The notes under the pieces are model-generated. The model was not told the origin of the DNA. It saw only the letters and a program-made list of their open reading frames with translations, and searched no databases. The position numbers and the translations under genes were made by a program. A stretch of 64,000 nucleotides of DNA from UBA3824 sp017541145 (GTDB lineage: Bacteria > Bacteroidota > Bacteroidia > Bacteroidales > UBA3824): positions 74,364 through 138,363 of the forward strand of contig CAMVLO010000002.1 of assembly GCA_947168365.1 (NCBI GenBank), written 5' to 3'. Shown piece by piece: positions 24,883 through 34,399 of the stretch (within the stretch, counting starts at the first letter, position 1; every line of letters begins with the position of its first letter).

Positions 24883-25971
24883 ATGTATTTGCACAAAAAA
24901 AATAATTGGCAGAATTTCAGGTACAACAACGATTTGATTGTTAGTATTTTGGGTAAAATAAGACTTCTTCAGGGTATTTTGTTAGGTAAGTCTTGCCGTC
25001 TTGGATTCAATGTCCAAAATGAAAAATATCTTGAAACATTATCTCTCGAAATTATCAAATCGTCAGAGATAGAGGGTGAAAGCCTTAATATCCAACAAGT
25101 ACGCTCGTCTTTAGCGCGTCGTCTTGGTATTAATGCTGCGGGGCTTGTGCCGTCAGCAAGGTACATCGACGGCATTGTAGAGATGAATCTTGATGCCACG
25201 CGCAATTACAATCAACCGCTCACTGATGAAAGGCTTTTCGGTTGGCACAACGTACTATTTCCGACCGGTAGGAGCGGACTTTACAAAATTGAAGTTGGCA
25301 GATACCGTACGCGCGAGATGGAAGTAGTGTCAGAGCCGATGGGCATGGAGACTGTTCATTATCAAGCTCCTTCGCCGGATAGAGTTCCCGAAGAAATGCA
25401 AAAGTTTTTAACGTGGTTCAATGCGGGCAATGATATGGATTTAGTCTTGAAAGCTGCAATAGCGCATTTTTGGTTTGTAACTATTCATCCTTTTGACGAT
25501 GGCAACGGGCGTATTGCTCGTGCGTTGACGGATATGTTGCTCGCCAAATCAGAGGATTCTCCGTTGAGGTTTTACAGTGTTTCCAACGAAATAAATGCGG
25601 ATCGCAACGGTTATTACAGTATCCTCGAAGATACTGAGACCGGTGACGGCGATATTACATATTGGTTGCAATGGTTTCTTGAAAGTCTCAGAAAATCAAT
25701 TGATAAGTCTATAGTTACGATTGATAAGGTTTTGGATAAAACTGATTTTTTTGCAAAAATATCTTCGCTTGCTGTTAATCAGCGTCAAAAGAAAATCCTG
25801 ACGATGCTTTTGGACGGATTTGACGGCAAACTCACCACTGCCAAATATGCGAAAATAAACAAATGTTCGCAAGATACGGCATTGAATGATATCAAATTCC
25901 TTATTGAAAATGGAATTCTCGAAAAGACCGCTGACAAAGGGAAAAATACAGGATATCAACTTTTAAATTAA
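24883..25971 (+). CDS. Fic-family AMP-transferase with N-terminal inhibitory motif
   Basis: 362 residues from the ATG at 24883; the in-frame extension to 24835 runs through the promoter and is rejected. An N-terminal DUF4172-like segment (NNWQNFRYNNDLIVSILGKI) precedes the inhibitory helix SSEIEG, which matches (S/T)xxxE(G/N) with Glu64. This makes it a class II Fic protein that is autoinhibited until the helix moves. The Fic motif HPFDDGNGR (202-210) has all catalytic residues. The C-terminus (KILTMLLDGFDGKLTTAKYAKINKCSQDTALNDIKFLIENGIL) is a winged helix. It should transfer AMP to a target protein hydroxyl. Its 3' end overlaps the convergent phosphatase gene by 9 bases. Confidence 0.92.
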   Translation: MYLHKKNNWQNFRYNNDLIVSILGKIRLLQGILLGKSCRLGFNVQNEKYLETLSLEIIKSSEIEGESLNIQQVRSSLARRLGINAAGLVPSARYIDGIVEMNLDATRNYNQPLTDERLFGWHNVLFPTGRSGLYKIEVGRYRTREMEVVSEPMGMETVHYQAPSPDRVPEEMQKFLTWFNAGNDMDLVLKAAIAHFWFVTIHPFDDGNGRIARALTDMLLAKSEDSPLRFYSVSNEINADRNGYYSILEDTETGDGDITYWLQWFLESLRKSIDKSIVTIDKVLDKTDFFAKISSLAVNQRQKKILTMLLDGFDGKLTTAKYAKINKCSQDTALNDIKFLIENGILEKTADKGKNTGYQLLN

Positions 25972-27123
25972 AAATCCGCCGATGAGGATATCGTCCATTT
26001 GGACGTAACCTCCTTTCCATTTGTCAATAAAATCAGAGAGTTGCTGTTTTTGATATTCTCCGGAAGTATTTTGCTTACAAAGCTCGGTCAAAAGCTCTTT
26101 CAATCGTCCGTAAGTTACCTTTCGTTTGGTTGTTCCGCTGAATTGGTCAGCAAATCCGTCTGAAAACATGTATAAGTAATCGCCTTTTTGGGCTTGAATT
26201 GTTACTGTTTCAAAAGTTTTGGGGCGCGGATGTTGACCAATCGGATTTTTTATGCCTTTGTATTCTGTGAGTTCGCCGTTTCTTACGATGTAAAGTGGAT
26301 TGTTTGCTCCGGAAAACTTCAGTTCCAAAGTGTCAAGATTTAGTAGACAGAATGCCATATCCATTCCGTCTTTTGGCTCGTCTTCGCATTGATGTTGACT
26401 CAATGCATTGATAATAAAGCCTCTCAAGTTTTCAAGAATTTCCGACGGTGAGGATTTTTCTGTGATATTGCTGCATACTTCATTAAGAAAAGTCACGCCC
26501 AAAAGACTCATGAACGAACCCGGCACACCGTGTCCTGTACAATCCGCAATTGTGAATGCAATAATATTTCCGCAGCGTTTCATCCAATAAAAATCGCCTG
26601 AAACTATTTCTCTTGGTCGCCAAAACAGAAAATAGTCGGTGAAAGCATTTTTCAGAATTTCTGTTGGCGGCAAAACTGCGAGTTGTATTCTTTGTGCGTA
26701 CTTAATACTGTCTGTTACAGCGCGATGCTTGCGTTCTATTTCGTTTTTTAGGATATTGATATGTTCCTTTTCTTTTTGCATTTGAATGCTCATCGACCAA
26801 AGCCGCTTGTTTTTCTCGGAAAATTCTATTTTTTCTTGTTCAAGTTTCTTTTGTTCGAGTAAAATTGTTGCTGCATCTACATTTACTTGAGTGGAAATTT
26901 GGGTTTGTTTTTCTTCCTGTTTAGTGTTTTTAAGATGTTCATAAAGAGCATTTTGACGGTCGTAAGCATCTTTGTAAATGCGTATTTGTTGTTTCATACG
27001 GTTTTCGGTGCGACGTGCTGATTTTTGCGCAATATTTCTGTTACGAAAATACAGCACAATTGCTATCACTCCAAAAAGTAATGCTACAACTATCAGGATA
27101 ATATCTAATGTATTGAGTGTCAA
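25963..27123 (-). CDS. Membrane-anchored SpoIIE-type PP2C phosphatase
   Basis: 386 residues. One N-terminal TM helix (IILIVVALLFGVIAIVLYF, 8-26), a long coiled coil (about 32-145), then the SpoIIE/PP2C domain with metal-binding motifs SGDFYW, IADCTGHGVPGSFMSLLG and FSDGFADQF. It should dephosphorylate Ser/Thr on a partner-switch protein. It has no sensor domain of its own, so input must come from partners: it is the last gene of the nSTAND operon. The TTG start overlaps the preceding stop (TTGA), which supports coupling. SiaA of Pseudomonas is a membrane PP2C of the same superfamily acting on SiaC. A SiaC-like gene lies at 54.7 kb in this window; a link is inferred. Confidence 0.88.
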   Translation of the reverse strand: MTLNTLDIILIVVALLFGVIAIVLYFRNRNIAQKSARRTENRMKQQIRIYKDAYDRQNALYEHLKNTKQEEKQTQISTQVNVDAATILLEQKKLEQEKIEFSEKNKRLWSMSIQMQKEKEHINILKNEIERKHRAVTDSIKYAQRIQLAVLPPTEILKNAFTDYFLFWRPREIVSGDFYWMKRCGNIIAFTIADCTGHGVPGSFMSLLGVTFLNEVCSNITEKSSPSEILENLRGFIINALSQHQCEDEPKDGMDMAFCLLNLDTLELKFSGANNPLYIVRNGELTEYKGIKNPIGQHPRPKTFETVTIQAQKGDYLYMFSDGFADQFSGTTKRKVTYGRLKELLTELCKQNTSGEYQKQQLSDFIDKWKGGYVQMDDILIGGFLI

Positions 27124-28463
27124 TTTATCTGTAGATTTTCTAAGTTTGGTACATTATAAACATAAACCACAGAACCTACTGTAGTATTTGTTGAGGTTGA
27201 TAAGTTGGTAACTGTTTGATTTGTTACTTTTGTTAAGTAAACATTGTAACCCGAATCGGAATCTTTGAATGTCGCAAAACATGCTACTCCGTCATCGTAA
27301 TCCATTGTAACATTTGTTACCAATTCTCCGTCTTCAGTCAATATCAAAATCGAACCTGACAAACTGCTCAATCTTGATAACAAATCGTTTAAGGAATTGA
27401 TTGATGACGAGCCGGAAATATTTACGCCGGAAAAACATATATTACCGTTCAATTCTGTGACGTTCAGATATATAGATTCAGCGATGTAAGATTCATCGTT
27501 TCGATATATTTCGTTGCCTTCGCTGTCTGTTTTTATTATTATGCTTTGACTGCTGCTACTTGCCGAAATATATGCGTAATCGCCTATTCGTGAACATGTT
27601 AAAGGATAATAATCTATTTGTGAGGATTTAATTTCGTTGCCGTTTAAATCAAATATTTTCAAATAGTATTGAGAGTTTTCGTTTTCGTAATAGATGAAAA
27701 CATTGTTGTTGACCGAAATTACCTCCAAAATATTGATAGTTTCAGAAAATTGCAATTCATTTTCGCTAACCCATTCGCCGTTGCTGTTGATATATCGGAG
27801 CGTAAGATTGTACGAACTTGTTTGCATCATTCCTTGGTTCGGAGTTTGAAGAATCATGGCGTAACCTCCATTGTCCAAAGGAGTTCCGTTGGTTGGAACT
27901 CTGTTTGTATTATTTTTCTGATCCATCATATTTCCGCCTGCCATAGAAACTATGCTGTCGATTTGGAAAATTTTGTTGCAATCTTTGTCAAATTTTATTA
28001 CCGCAAAATATGTACGTCCGAACGAATTTGCTGAATAATATTCGATGAAAAATTCGTCATTTACATTTTTTGTGATTTTTCCCGAGGAGATGTCAACTTT
28101 CGTATGATTAGTTTCTTCCGGGCTGGGATTATTATTGTTATTATTTTCTTTGTTGTCCTCTTGGTTAGATAAATTGCCGTTGTTTGGATTGAATTGATTA
28201 TTTGTTTCTAAATTCCACGACATCGTAAATTCTGTGGAAGTGGTTTCTGCTTTTTTGTCGATTTTTACAAATTTATACGTTGTAGTGTCGCCTTCGGAAG
28301 TTACAGTAATTATCGAACCGTCAGAGCATGCCACGGGCGTATAAATCGAAGCATTTTCAATCGATTTTATTGGTGAATCTTCGTAGTCGGAATACACGGG
28401 TTCTTTCTGACATGATACTGATAACAAGGCAATTGCCGATAATATGTTGATTGTATTTTTCAT
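27120..28463 (-). CDS. Lipoprotein of the nSTAND/phosphatase operon, unknown family
   Basis: 447 residues with lipobox SVSC (Cys18). Repeated beta-strand motifs with SDGSIITVTSEGDTTTYKFVKIDK, GGYAMILQTPN and SEGNEIYRN resemble a beta-propeller, as in Bacteroidetes lipoproteins with PQQ/Kelch-like blades. There is an Asn-rich linker at about 95-120. It is probably on the periplasmic face of the outer membrane beside the barrel encoded just upstream (22-base gap). No enzyme motif is visible. Its place between the barrel and the phosphatase suggests a sensory or scaffold role. Confidence 0.75.
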   Translation of the reverse strand: MKNTINILSAIALLSVSCQKEPVYSDYEDSPIKSIENASIYTPVACSDGSIITVTSEGDTTTYKFVKIDKKAETTSTEFTMSWNLETNNQFNPNNGNLSNQEDNKENNNNNNPSPEETNHTKVDISSGKITKNVNDEFFIEYYSANSFGRTYFAVIKFDKDCNKIFQIDSIVSMAGGNMMDQKNNTNRVPTNGTPLDNGGYAMILQTPNQGMMQTSSYNLTLRYINSNGEWVSENELQFSETINILEVISVNNNVFIYYENENSQYYLKIFDLNGNEIKSSQIDYYPLTCSRIGDYAYISASSSSQSIIIKTDSEGNEIYRNDESYIAESIYLNVTELNGNICFSGVNISGSSSINSLNDLLSRLSSLSGSILILTEDGELVTNVTMDYDDGVACFATFKDSDSGYNVYLTKVTNQTVTNLSTSTNTTVGSVVYVYNVPNLENLQIN

Positions 28464-28485
28464 TGCTTTTATTTTCCTCCTTTTA

Positions 28486-29658
28486 TTAAAATCCGTATCC
28501 GTATTTAGCTTTTACCGAGTATCCGAATTTAAATTTGTAACCTACTCTTATATTGAAAGTTGCTAAGTGGATTGCGTCCGGTACAAACATCTTGTTGTAA
28601 AGCAAGTTGTGATTGTAATAATTGTACTCCGCATTGTTGAACGGGCGCAACATGTAAGAGAAACTTGCATCTGCGAAAAATGTATTTTGATTGAAATTGC
28701 GGTTGATTCTCAATCCGCCGAAAACCGAACAGTTTATTCTGTTTTTGGTTTTCAGATCAATACTGTTGTCGCTTATTGTATTTTGTTGAGATTCACCGTA
28801 TTCGTTGTAAGATTCGTATTTGGTTTTCAGCAAATAGTTTTGTTGGAATCCTGCATAAAATTCGGGAACTATTTTTTCTTTTCGGGTTGGATAAGTGATT
28901 GTTACATATACCGGAACAGTCAGTAAATGAGATGATTCCTTATACACAAATTTGTAATCCAATTTCATTGAATTGTAATAAAAACTGTGATTTTCGGTTC
29001 TGGTATATTGCATAAAATTGTATTGCAATCCGGCAGCTACCGACACAAATTTTGTAATATAATACTGAAATCCTATTTCCGCTATAAAACCTTCAGTAGA
29101 AGAATAGTCGGGTTTGTTTTTGGAGTCTTCGTTGATAACATGTACAGTATCAATTATTACCATCGGTGTTGAGAGTCCGAAATTTATCCATGTTGCAAAA
29201 CGCGGAAATGTGTAGAAATTTTTCTTCATTTCCTTAAAAGGCATCGGGTCGCTAACTTGTGTTTCGTAAAACGGATTTTTCTTTAGAAACAATTTCGTAA
29301 CAGAATCGGCTTCACGGTCAAAACCGGCTTCTTTGAGCGTTGATGCATAATATTTTAGAAATTCGGAATTTTCTTTGCTATTGAATTTTGTTTTGTTTAA
29401 TGTTTTTGCTGTTTTAATCGCCTCGCTGTATTTTCCGGCATTGTACAACCTTTTGAAATTATACAAAAGAGTTTCGTTGCTGTTGTCTTGAGTGTTTTCT
29501 GCAAATTCCGCAGTGCCGGTTTCTCCATCGGAATTCAGATTGTCAAAAAAATCTTTGAAATCTAAATCACTTGCGGTGGAATCCGGATTTTGTGCGCTCA
29601 TTTTCAGCGACATCATCACAGCTATTATTGTTAATATTAATATTTTTGACGTCTTCAT
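28486..29658 (-). CDS. Outer-membrane beta-barrel protein with N-terminal TPR-like segment
   Basis: 390 residues with a signal peptide ending MSAQ. Residues about 65-120 form a helical TPR-like hairpin (YNAGKYSEAIKTAKTLNK...). From about 145 onward, amphipathic strands rich in aromatic residues alternate (FATWINFGLSTP, EIGFQYYITKFVSVAAGLQYNF, FNIRVGYKFKFGYSVKAKYGYGF). The final aromatic residue is the usual outer-membrane insertion signal. It is an integral outer-membrane protein, 20 bases from the nSTAND gene upstream and 22 from the lipoprotein gene downstream. It may sense the surface or pass a signal inward through the WD40 protein. Confidence 0.78.
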   Translation of the reverse strand: MKTSKILILTIIAVMMSLKMSAQNPDSTASDLDFKDFFDNLNSDGETGTAEFAENTQDNSNETLLYNFKRLYNAGKYSEAIKTAKTLNKTKFNSKENSEFLKYYASTLKEAGFDREADSVTKLFLKKNPFYETQVSDPMPFKEMKKNFYTFPRFATWINFGLSTPMVIIDTVHVINEDSKNKPDYSSTEGFIAEIGFQYYITKFVSVAAGLQYNFMQYTRTENHSFYYNSMKLDYKFVYKESSHLLTVPVYVTITYPTRKEKIVPEFYAGFQQNYLLKTKYESYNEYGESQQNTISDNSIDLKTKNRINCSVFGGLRINRNFNQNTFFADASFSYMLRPFNNAEYNYYNHNLLYNKMFVPDAIHLATFNIRVGYKFKFGYSVKAKYGYGF

Positions 29659-29678
29659 ATTTTTTTTCTCTCTTTTTT

Positions 29679-32600
29679 TTACAATTCTTCTTTGGAGAAT
29701 TCCTTTCCTAAAATCAGTTCTTTTTCTTCGGCTGAAAGCGGGTCCAGCTTTTGGTTGAATGTTTTTAATATTCTGGCGTAACTCTTAATATCTGTATTCC
29801 AAAAACGAATCAATTTGTCTTCGGTAAGCGCAAAAATCATTCCTTTGGTATTGAAACTCATGTTTTTGACTTTGAATCCGTTGAGCGCGTGATCCTCAAT
29901 ATTCAGAATTTTGCTGTTTTCAATATCTTTGGTATCTATCAGCGAAATCCTTTTGTCGGCACTCGCTACTGCTAACAGTTGCGTATTCTTATCGTAAAAC
30001 ATATTTTCGATTTGAGAATGTGCGCAAACTTTGGTGCAGGTCTGTTTGTCGTTTTTGGTATTGAAAAATACTACATTTCCGTTTGAAACGCCGATTACAA
30101 TCAGATTTTTGTCGGGAATTGATGTCAGCGCAAATGCGTAGTTGCCCGGCGATTCGTAAATCGGTGTGGCTTCGCCCGTTTCGGGATTCCATTTCATAAG
30201 TTCGCTGGTGTGTGTTGCCAAATAGATATTGTTGTCAACAATACAGAATTCCGACACTTTGGATTGCGATGTAAATTCGTGTGACGGCTTTTCTTTGGGT
30301 TCGTATGGATTCAATACCAAGATTTTGCCGTTGTTGAATGACAGTATGATATGTTTTTGGTCGCTTGTAAAAGTAGCGGCTGTTACATAATCTTTTATTG
30401 TTTTCAGTTGTGTTGATTTTTTATTATCGATGTCAACAAAATAAATGGATTTGTCTTTCATCGAAACCAACGCGTATTTGTCAGAAAGTAATATCGCTTT
30501 CAGTACCGGTGCTTTGTTTTCGTTGACATTAAATGTCTTAATCAATTTTGCCTTGTTGGCTCCGAGTGCGTAAGTGCTGATTTGTGCATCATTTGTTATC
30601 AGACATATTTGATTGGCATTATTGATTTTGAATGTTGAGATATTTTTGGGAACATCTTTTAATATATTGTCGAAAACTTGTTGTTGTTCTATGGCGTAAA
30701 GCATTGCATCATAAAGTATTGCATCGTTGTTTCTGATATTGCGTTTTTCGCTGAGTTTGTATGCTGCCCAAGCAAGTTTCAGATTTAGTTCTTTGTCTTC
30801 GTATTGATTTTTTGCATTCATAGCCAACATGTTGCAAAGTGTGATGTCATAAAGACGTTCCGAAGAATCTTTCGCCATTTTAGCATCTTTTTCACCTCTT
30901 TCGGCACGCTCTTGAGCATCCTTTGCATTTCTCTCACCGGTTTCGGCACGCAAAAGGTTGGATAACGCTTGTTTTTCAGCTTTTTCGGCTCGTGAACGTT
31001 CTTCGTTGGCTTGTAAGAGTGCGCGTTCGGTAGCTTGTTGAGCAAGTCGGGCTTTTTGTTCTTCGTCGCGGGCATTTTGAGCGGCAATTTCTGCGGCTTC
31101 TTGCGCATCATTGGCTTTTTGTCGCTCTGTTTCGGCTTCCAAACGTTTTTCTTCGGTTTTGGCTCTTTGTATTTCGGCAAGCTTTTGAGAATCTTCGGCT
31201 TTTGACTTTTCTCTCATTGCCCAACCCGAAAACAAAAGCATTGTTACAATAAAGGCTATTGCGACAGCAATTATGGTTTTGAACTTACGCTTTTTAGCTT
31301 CTTCTTTTTCTAAAATTGCTTTTTTACTTGCCTCGATATAGTCAATACAATTTTCAAAATGAGTTGTTGCCTTTTCGATTTTTTCTTTTTCGGAAATTTT
31401 GCTGTTGTCGTACCTTGCAAGCCAATACGCATTGGGACGGCTTTTCTGATACCAATCGTTGAAATAGTTGTAAGAACCCGTAGGCAACAGATATTCTGCG
31501 CTTTGCTCGTGATGAAGCCAGCGTTTTACTTGTGCATCAAAATCATAAAAATCTTTTTGATTGTTTTCCATCTCGTAGCCCCACGATGCCAACATCTTCC
31601 AGTTACGGATTAACGCCTCGTGAGTGATATCCAAAACAGTATCACCGCTAAGATATTGAGATTCAAAATTGTCCGGCTCGCTAAACGGGCGCAACAATGT
31701 GTTTTCGGGACTGCGGAATATATTGATAACGCCGCAAACTGTAGCGTTGTTAACATTGTCTTTGTTTATCATGCCCGTGATTTCGTCGAGAGTGCTGCGG
31801 TTTCTTACAGGACGGTTGTTGTCTATTTTTACAAGACTTTTGAAAACCGTTTCAATAATTTGTTTACTCTCTTCGCGGGTGATATTCTTGGGAGCCCAAC
31901 TTGCATTCTGCTGAAAATGGTCGTAAGCCGATTCGTACAAAATTCCGGCGTGAGCGTTGAGAACATTGTTGAGGTCGGGCTTTTCAAAATACTTTTTCTC
32001 GTAATCGGGAAGTTTGGCAAACCATTGGTCAAAATCTTTTTGTTCTTCGTCGGAAAGTACATCTCTTGAAATTCCTGCAATTTTGGCAAGGTGCAACAAG
32101 TCAAGCTGTTTTTTGCCGTTGTCAGCCATTTTCCAAAGCAGATTGAGAGCGTGTTGAAGTACAGGAAGTTGGTCGGCACCGTCGTTGATATTATTTACAA
32201 TTACTTCTGTAAGACGCGGCGATACACTTCCGCCCGCAAGTGTTGCAGGTTCTTCTATTACTTGACATATTTCCGTACGTTTTAGTTGAGGTACAAAAAA
32301 CTGACTGTAGGCTATAAATTCAGGAAGATGTTTGAATACCGTACACTGACTTATAAAGTCACTACGCATTGTAAATGCCACATAGACAGGCAATTTTTGT
32401 GTAACAGCAATTCTTACGGTTTCCAAAAGAAGATTTATTGTAGTATAACATTCTTCGCTTGGGATTCCGTTGTTGAAATTATCTGAATTTGTAAAAACCT
32501 CTTCAAATTGGTCGGCAATTATCAGAAGGTTTTTACCTCGATTAGCAGCGTCATCGCCTTCAGTTACATAAAAACCGTTCTTTTTGTACAAGTCAATTAC

Positions 32601-32948
32601 AGAAGAAAATCCGTGGCTGAGTTCTTCAAGACAAGTATCATAATCAAGATCGGCATTTTGAGCAATAGACAGCGCAAGCGAAGCAAGAGGATTTCTCTGA
32701 GGTTTGAAATCTGCAATTATCCAGCTGTTGAAATCTGCCTTGAAAAATCCGGCTCTGATATACGGAACAACACCGGCATAAACCATCGATGATTTTCCGT
32801 CGCCGGAGGCTCCCGTGATGAAAACCATTTTGTTTTCTTCCAACAGTTTTACAATTTGACGTATATGTAAATCCCTGCCTTTGAAGAAAATCGATTCTTC
32901 TTCGGTAAAAGGTCTTAAACCCGGATATGGACAGATATTGGTTTTCAT
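29679..32948 (-). CDS. nSTAND1 NTPase - TM - coiled coil - WD40 protein
   Basis: 1089 residues. The start CPYPGLRPFTEEESIFFKGRD is the hallmark of nSTAND1 proteins. Walker A is in ITGASGDGKSS (about 44-54), Walker B in LLIIADQFEE (141-150), and the winged-helix region follows up to about residue 450. One TM helix (about 557-577) is followed by an Ala/Glu/Lys coiled coil (about 580-705) and then WD40/beta-propeller repeats to the end (SDKYALVSMKDKSIYFVDID and similar). Topology from the TM implies a cytosolic ATPase and a periplasmic coiled coil plus propeller. STAND proteins act as signal-gated switches, many in immunity or cell death. It overlaps the upstream TIR-like gene by 4 bases. Confidence 0.88.
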   Translation of the reverse strand: MKTNICPYPGLRPFTEEESIFFKGRDLHIRQIVKLLEENKMVFITGASGDGKSSMVYAGVVPYIRAGFFKADFNSWIIADFKPQRNPLASLALSIAQNADLDYDTCLEELSHGFSSVIDLYKKNGFYVTEGDDAANRGKNLLIIADQFEEVFTNSDNFNNGIPSEECYTTINLLLETVRIAVTQKLPVYVAFTMRSDFISQCTVFKHLPEFIAYSQFFVPQLKRTEICQVIEEPATLAGGSVSPRLTEVIVNNINDGADQLPVLQHALNLLWKMADNGKKQLDLLHLAKIAGISRDVLSDEEQKDFDQWFAKLPDYEKKYFEKPDLNNVLNAHAGILYESAYDHFQQNASWAPKNITREESKQIIETVFKSLVKIDNNRPVRNRSTLDEITGMINKDNVNNATVCGVINIFRSPENTLLRPFSEPDNFESQYLSGDTVLDITHEALIRNWKMLASWGYEMENNQKDFYDFDAQVKRWLHHEQSAEYLLPTGSYNYFNDWYQKSRPNAYWLARYDNSKISEKEKIEKATTHFENCIDYIEASKKAILEKEEAKKRKFKTIIAVAIAFIVTMLLFSGWAMREKSKAEDSQKLAEIQRAKTEEKRLEAETERQKANDAQEAAEIAAQNARDEEQKARLAQQATERALLQANEERSRAEKAEKQALSNLLRAETGERNAKDAQERAERGEKDAKMAKDSSERLYDITLCNMLAMNAKNQYEDKELNLKLAWAAYKLSEKRNIRNNDAILYDAMLYAIEQQQVFDNILKDVPKNISTFKINNANQICLITNDAQISTYALGANKAKLIKTFNVNENKAPVLKAILLSDKYALVSMKDKSIYFVDIDNKKSTQLKTIKDYVTAATFTSDQKHIILSFNNGKILVLNPYEPKEKPSHEFTSQSKVSEFCIVDNNIYLATHTSELMKWNPETGEATPIYESPGNYAFALTSIPDKNLIVIGVSNGNVVFFNTKNDKQTCTKVCAHSQIENMFYDKNTQLLAVASADKRISLIDTKDIENSKILNIEDHALNGFKVKNMSFNTKGMIFALTEDKLIRFWNTDIKSYARILKTFNQKLDPLSAEEKELILGKEFSKEEL

Positions 32949-33814
32949 AATGCCGTTTTTGCAGTTGTTTTGTCAAAAAATACTTTGATATCCAACGGTA
33001 AAAGGCTGATTTCGTGAATTATTGTTTCGATAATTCCGTCAAAAATTTTCAGTTCTTCTTCGTTGGCATGTGCGCTGTTGCCCACCAAAAAAATCGGAGT
33101 TTTGCCGGATTGACCACCGTTGTCTTTCCACACTTGTCTTGCAAACGATACCGCCCAATCGCCGGCATAATTATAATATATCACTCCAATTTTGCAGCCG
33201 GAGAGTTGATTTTTGATATATTCGGTATAATCGATATTGCTGTTCATAGATATTCCGAGAGTAGTTACAGTTTGAATATCTTCCAACATGTGGGAAATCT
33301 CTTCAGCTGTTTGCTTGTCTAAATCGTTGTAAATAAAAAAGATGTCTTTGTGTTGAATTTCTTGTTGAACTTCGGTACGGATATTCATAATCGTTCTGAG
33401 TTCTTCTACAAAAACAATCGCAGAAGTTTTGGACGAGTAAATAGTGTTTTCTACAATTTCGCGTCTGATATTGTTGATATACTTATTGTTGTCAGTAATC
33501 TGTCCCGACGGATTCCATACAAACATCTTGAAAGTTTTGCTTCTGAGATTTTTTGCCAATCGGTATTGTTTGCCGGCATTGCTGTTGAAACCTTTGCCTT
33601 GAGGGTCGTAAATATCTACGTTGCCCAATAGATGTATCGAACAATCTGATTGTTGCATCAATTGTATATCAGTATCCTCGTTGCCGGACGAGTTGAAAAC
33701 CTTGATTCCGGCTTTTCCCAAAATAATACATAGCTTATTTTTCGTTTCCGACATATCGTTAGAAACATCGGCAACAAATACTTTTATTTCATGTGTAAAT
33801 AAGCTAATATCCAT
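32945..33814 (-). CDS. Double TIR/DUF4062-like protein, first gene of the nSTAND operon
   Basis: 289 residues without signal or TM. Each half looks like a TIR-like flavodoxin fold. In the first, IKVFVADVSNDMSETKNKLCIILGKAGIKVF...QSDCSIHLLG resembles DUF4062/TIR starts, with a later YRLAKNL...FKMFVWNP segment. The second has KDIFFIYNDLDKQTAEEISHMLED...LSGCKIGVIYYNYAGDWAVSFARQVWKD. No clear catalytic TIR glutamate is identifiable by eye, so NADase activity cannot be claimed. Proteins of this kind accompany nSTAND1 genes. It is likely a cytosolic adaptor or signal receiver for the STAND ATPase, whose start codon overlaps its 3' end. It begins the five-gene operon. Confidence 0.65.
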   Translation of the reverse strand: MDISLFTHEIKVFVADVSNDMSETKNKLCIILGKAGIKVFNSSGNEDTDIQLMQQSDCSIHLLGNVDIYDPQGKGFNSNAGKQYRLAKNLRSKTFKMFVWNPSGQITDNNKYINNIRREIVENTIYSSKTSAIVFVEELRTIMNIRTEVQQEIQHKDIFFIYNDLDKQTAEEISHMLEDIQTVTTLGISMNSNIDYTEYIKNQLSGCKIGVIYYNYAGDWAVSFARQVWKDNGGQSGKTPIFLVGNSAHANEEELKIFDGIIETIIHEISLLPLDIKVFFDKTTAKTAL

Positions 33815-34007
33815 CTTTTGTTTTACTTTGTAATTGTTTTTACATGCATTAATGATACCATTTGACGCAAATTTAAGATTTTTTTTCTTAATCGAATCAA
33901 ATAAATTGCTAAAAAAAGTAAAAGGTTCGATTATTTGTGTAATTTTGTCCCGATTTTCTAATCAGAAACAATACACGTATTTTATTAATTTAACACAAAT
34001 CACATCA

Positions 34008-34355
34008 ATGGAAAACAACGAACAAAACACCGTAAATATAGCCGGTGAGAACACTGCTAACGAGTTGGAAAACAAAGAACAGTCAATCGCAGTAAATGTA
34101 GATGAAGCACAACAAAAGATGTCACAAGCCGATATTGATAGAGAAATGAGACGAATGCAATACCAGGTAAAAAACGCCATAGCGGCACAAGGTGGAAAAG
34201 GAATTGTTATCGGTTTGCTTTTGATTATAGTTGGTGCAATTTTTACATTTACTTCAACTACAAAAATATATATCGGCGCATTTATAGTCGGCGGTATTTA
34301 CATCGTGAAAGGTATTTATCATTTGATAAAAGCAGCACGAATTAAGATTAGATGA
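34008..34355 (+). CDS. Small two-helix membrane protein
   Basis: 115 residues from the ATG at 34008. The longer in-frame reading from 33834 crosses the TAATTTTG promoter box at 33940-33947 and is rejected. The N-terminal ~65 residues are hydrophilic and acidic/Gln-rich (ENNEQNTVNIAGENTANELENKEQ). Then come two TM helices, GIVIGLLLIIVGAIFTF and IYIGAFIVGGIYIVKGIYHLI, and a basic tail. I do not recognise the family. It is divergent from the nSTAND operon, and nothing in the sequence assigns a function. Confidence 0.65.
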   Translation: MENNEQNTVNIAGENTANELENKEQSIAVNVDEAQQKMSQADIDREMRRMQYQVKNAIAAQGGKGIVIGLLLIIVGAIFTFTSTTKIYIGAFIVGGIYIVKGIYHLIKAARIKIR

Positions 34356-34399
34356 GTCGTGAAATGTTCCGGGGAATTTATAATCAACCTCGGTTTCAT

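Noticed and set aside
33834..34007. N-terminal extension of the small two-helix membrane protein
   Set aside because: The extension crosses a TAATTTTG promoter box; the ATG at 34008 gives a normal leader.
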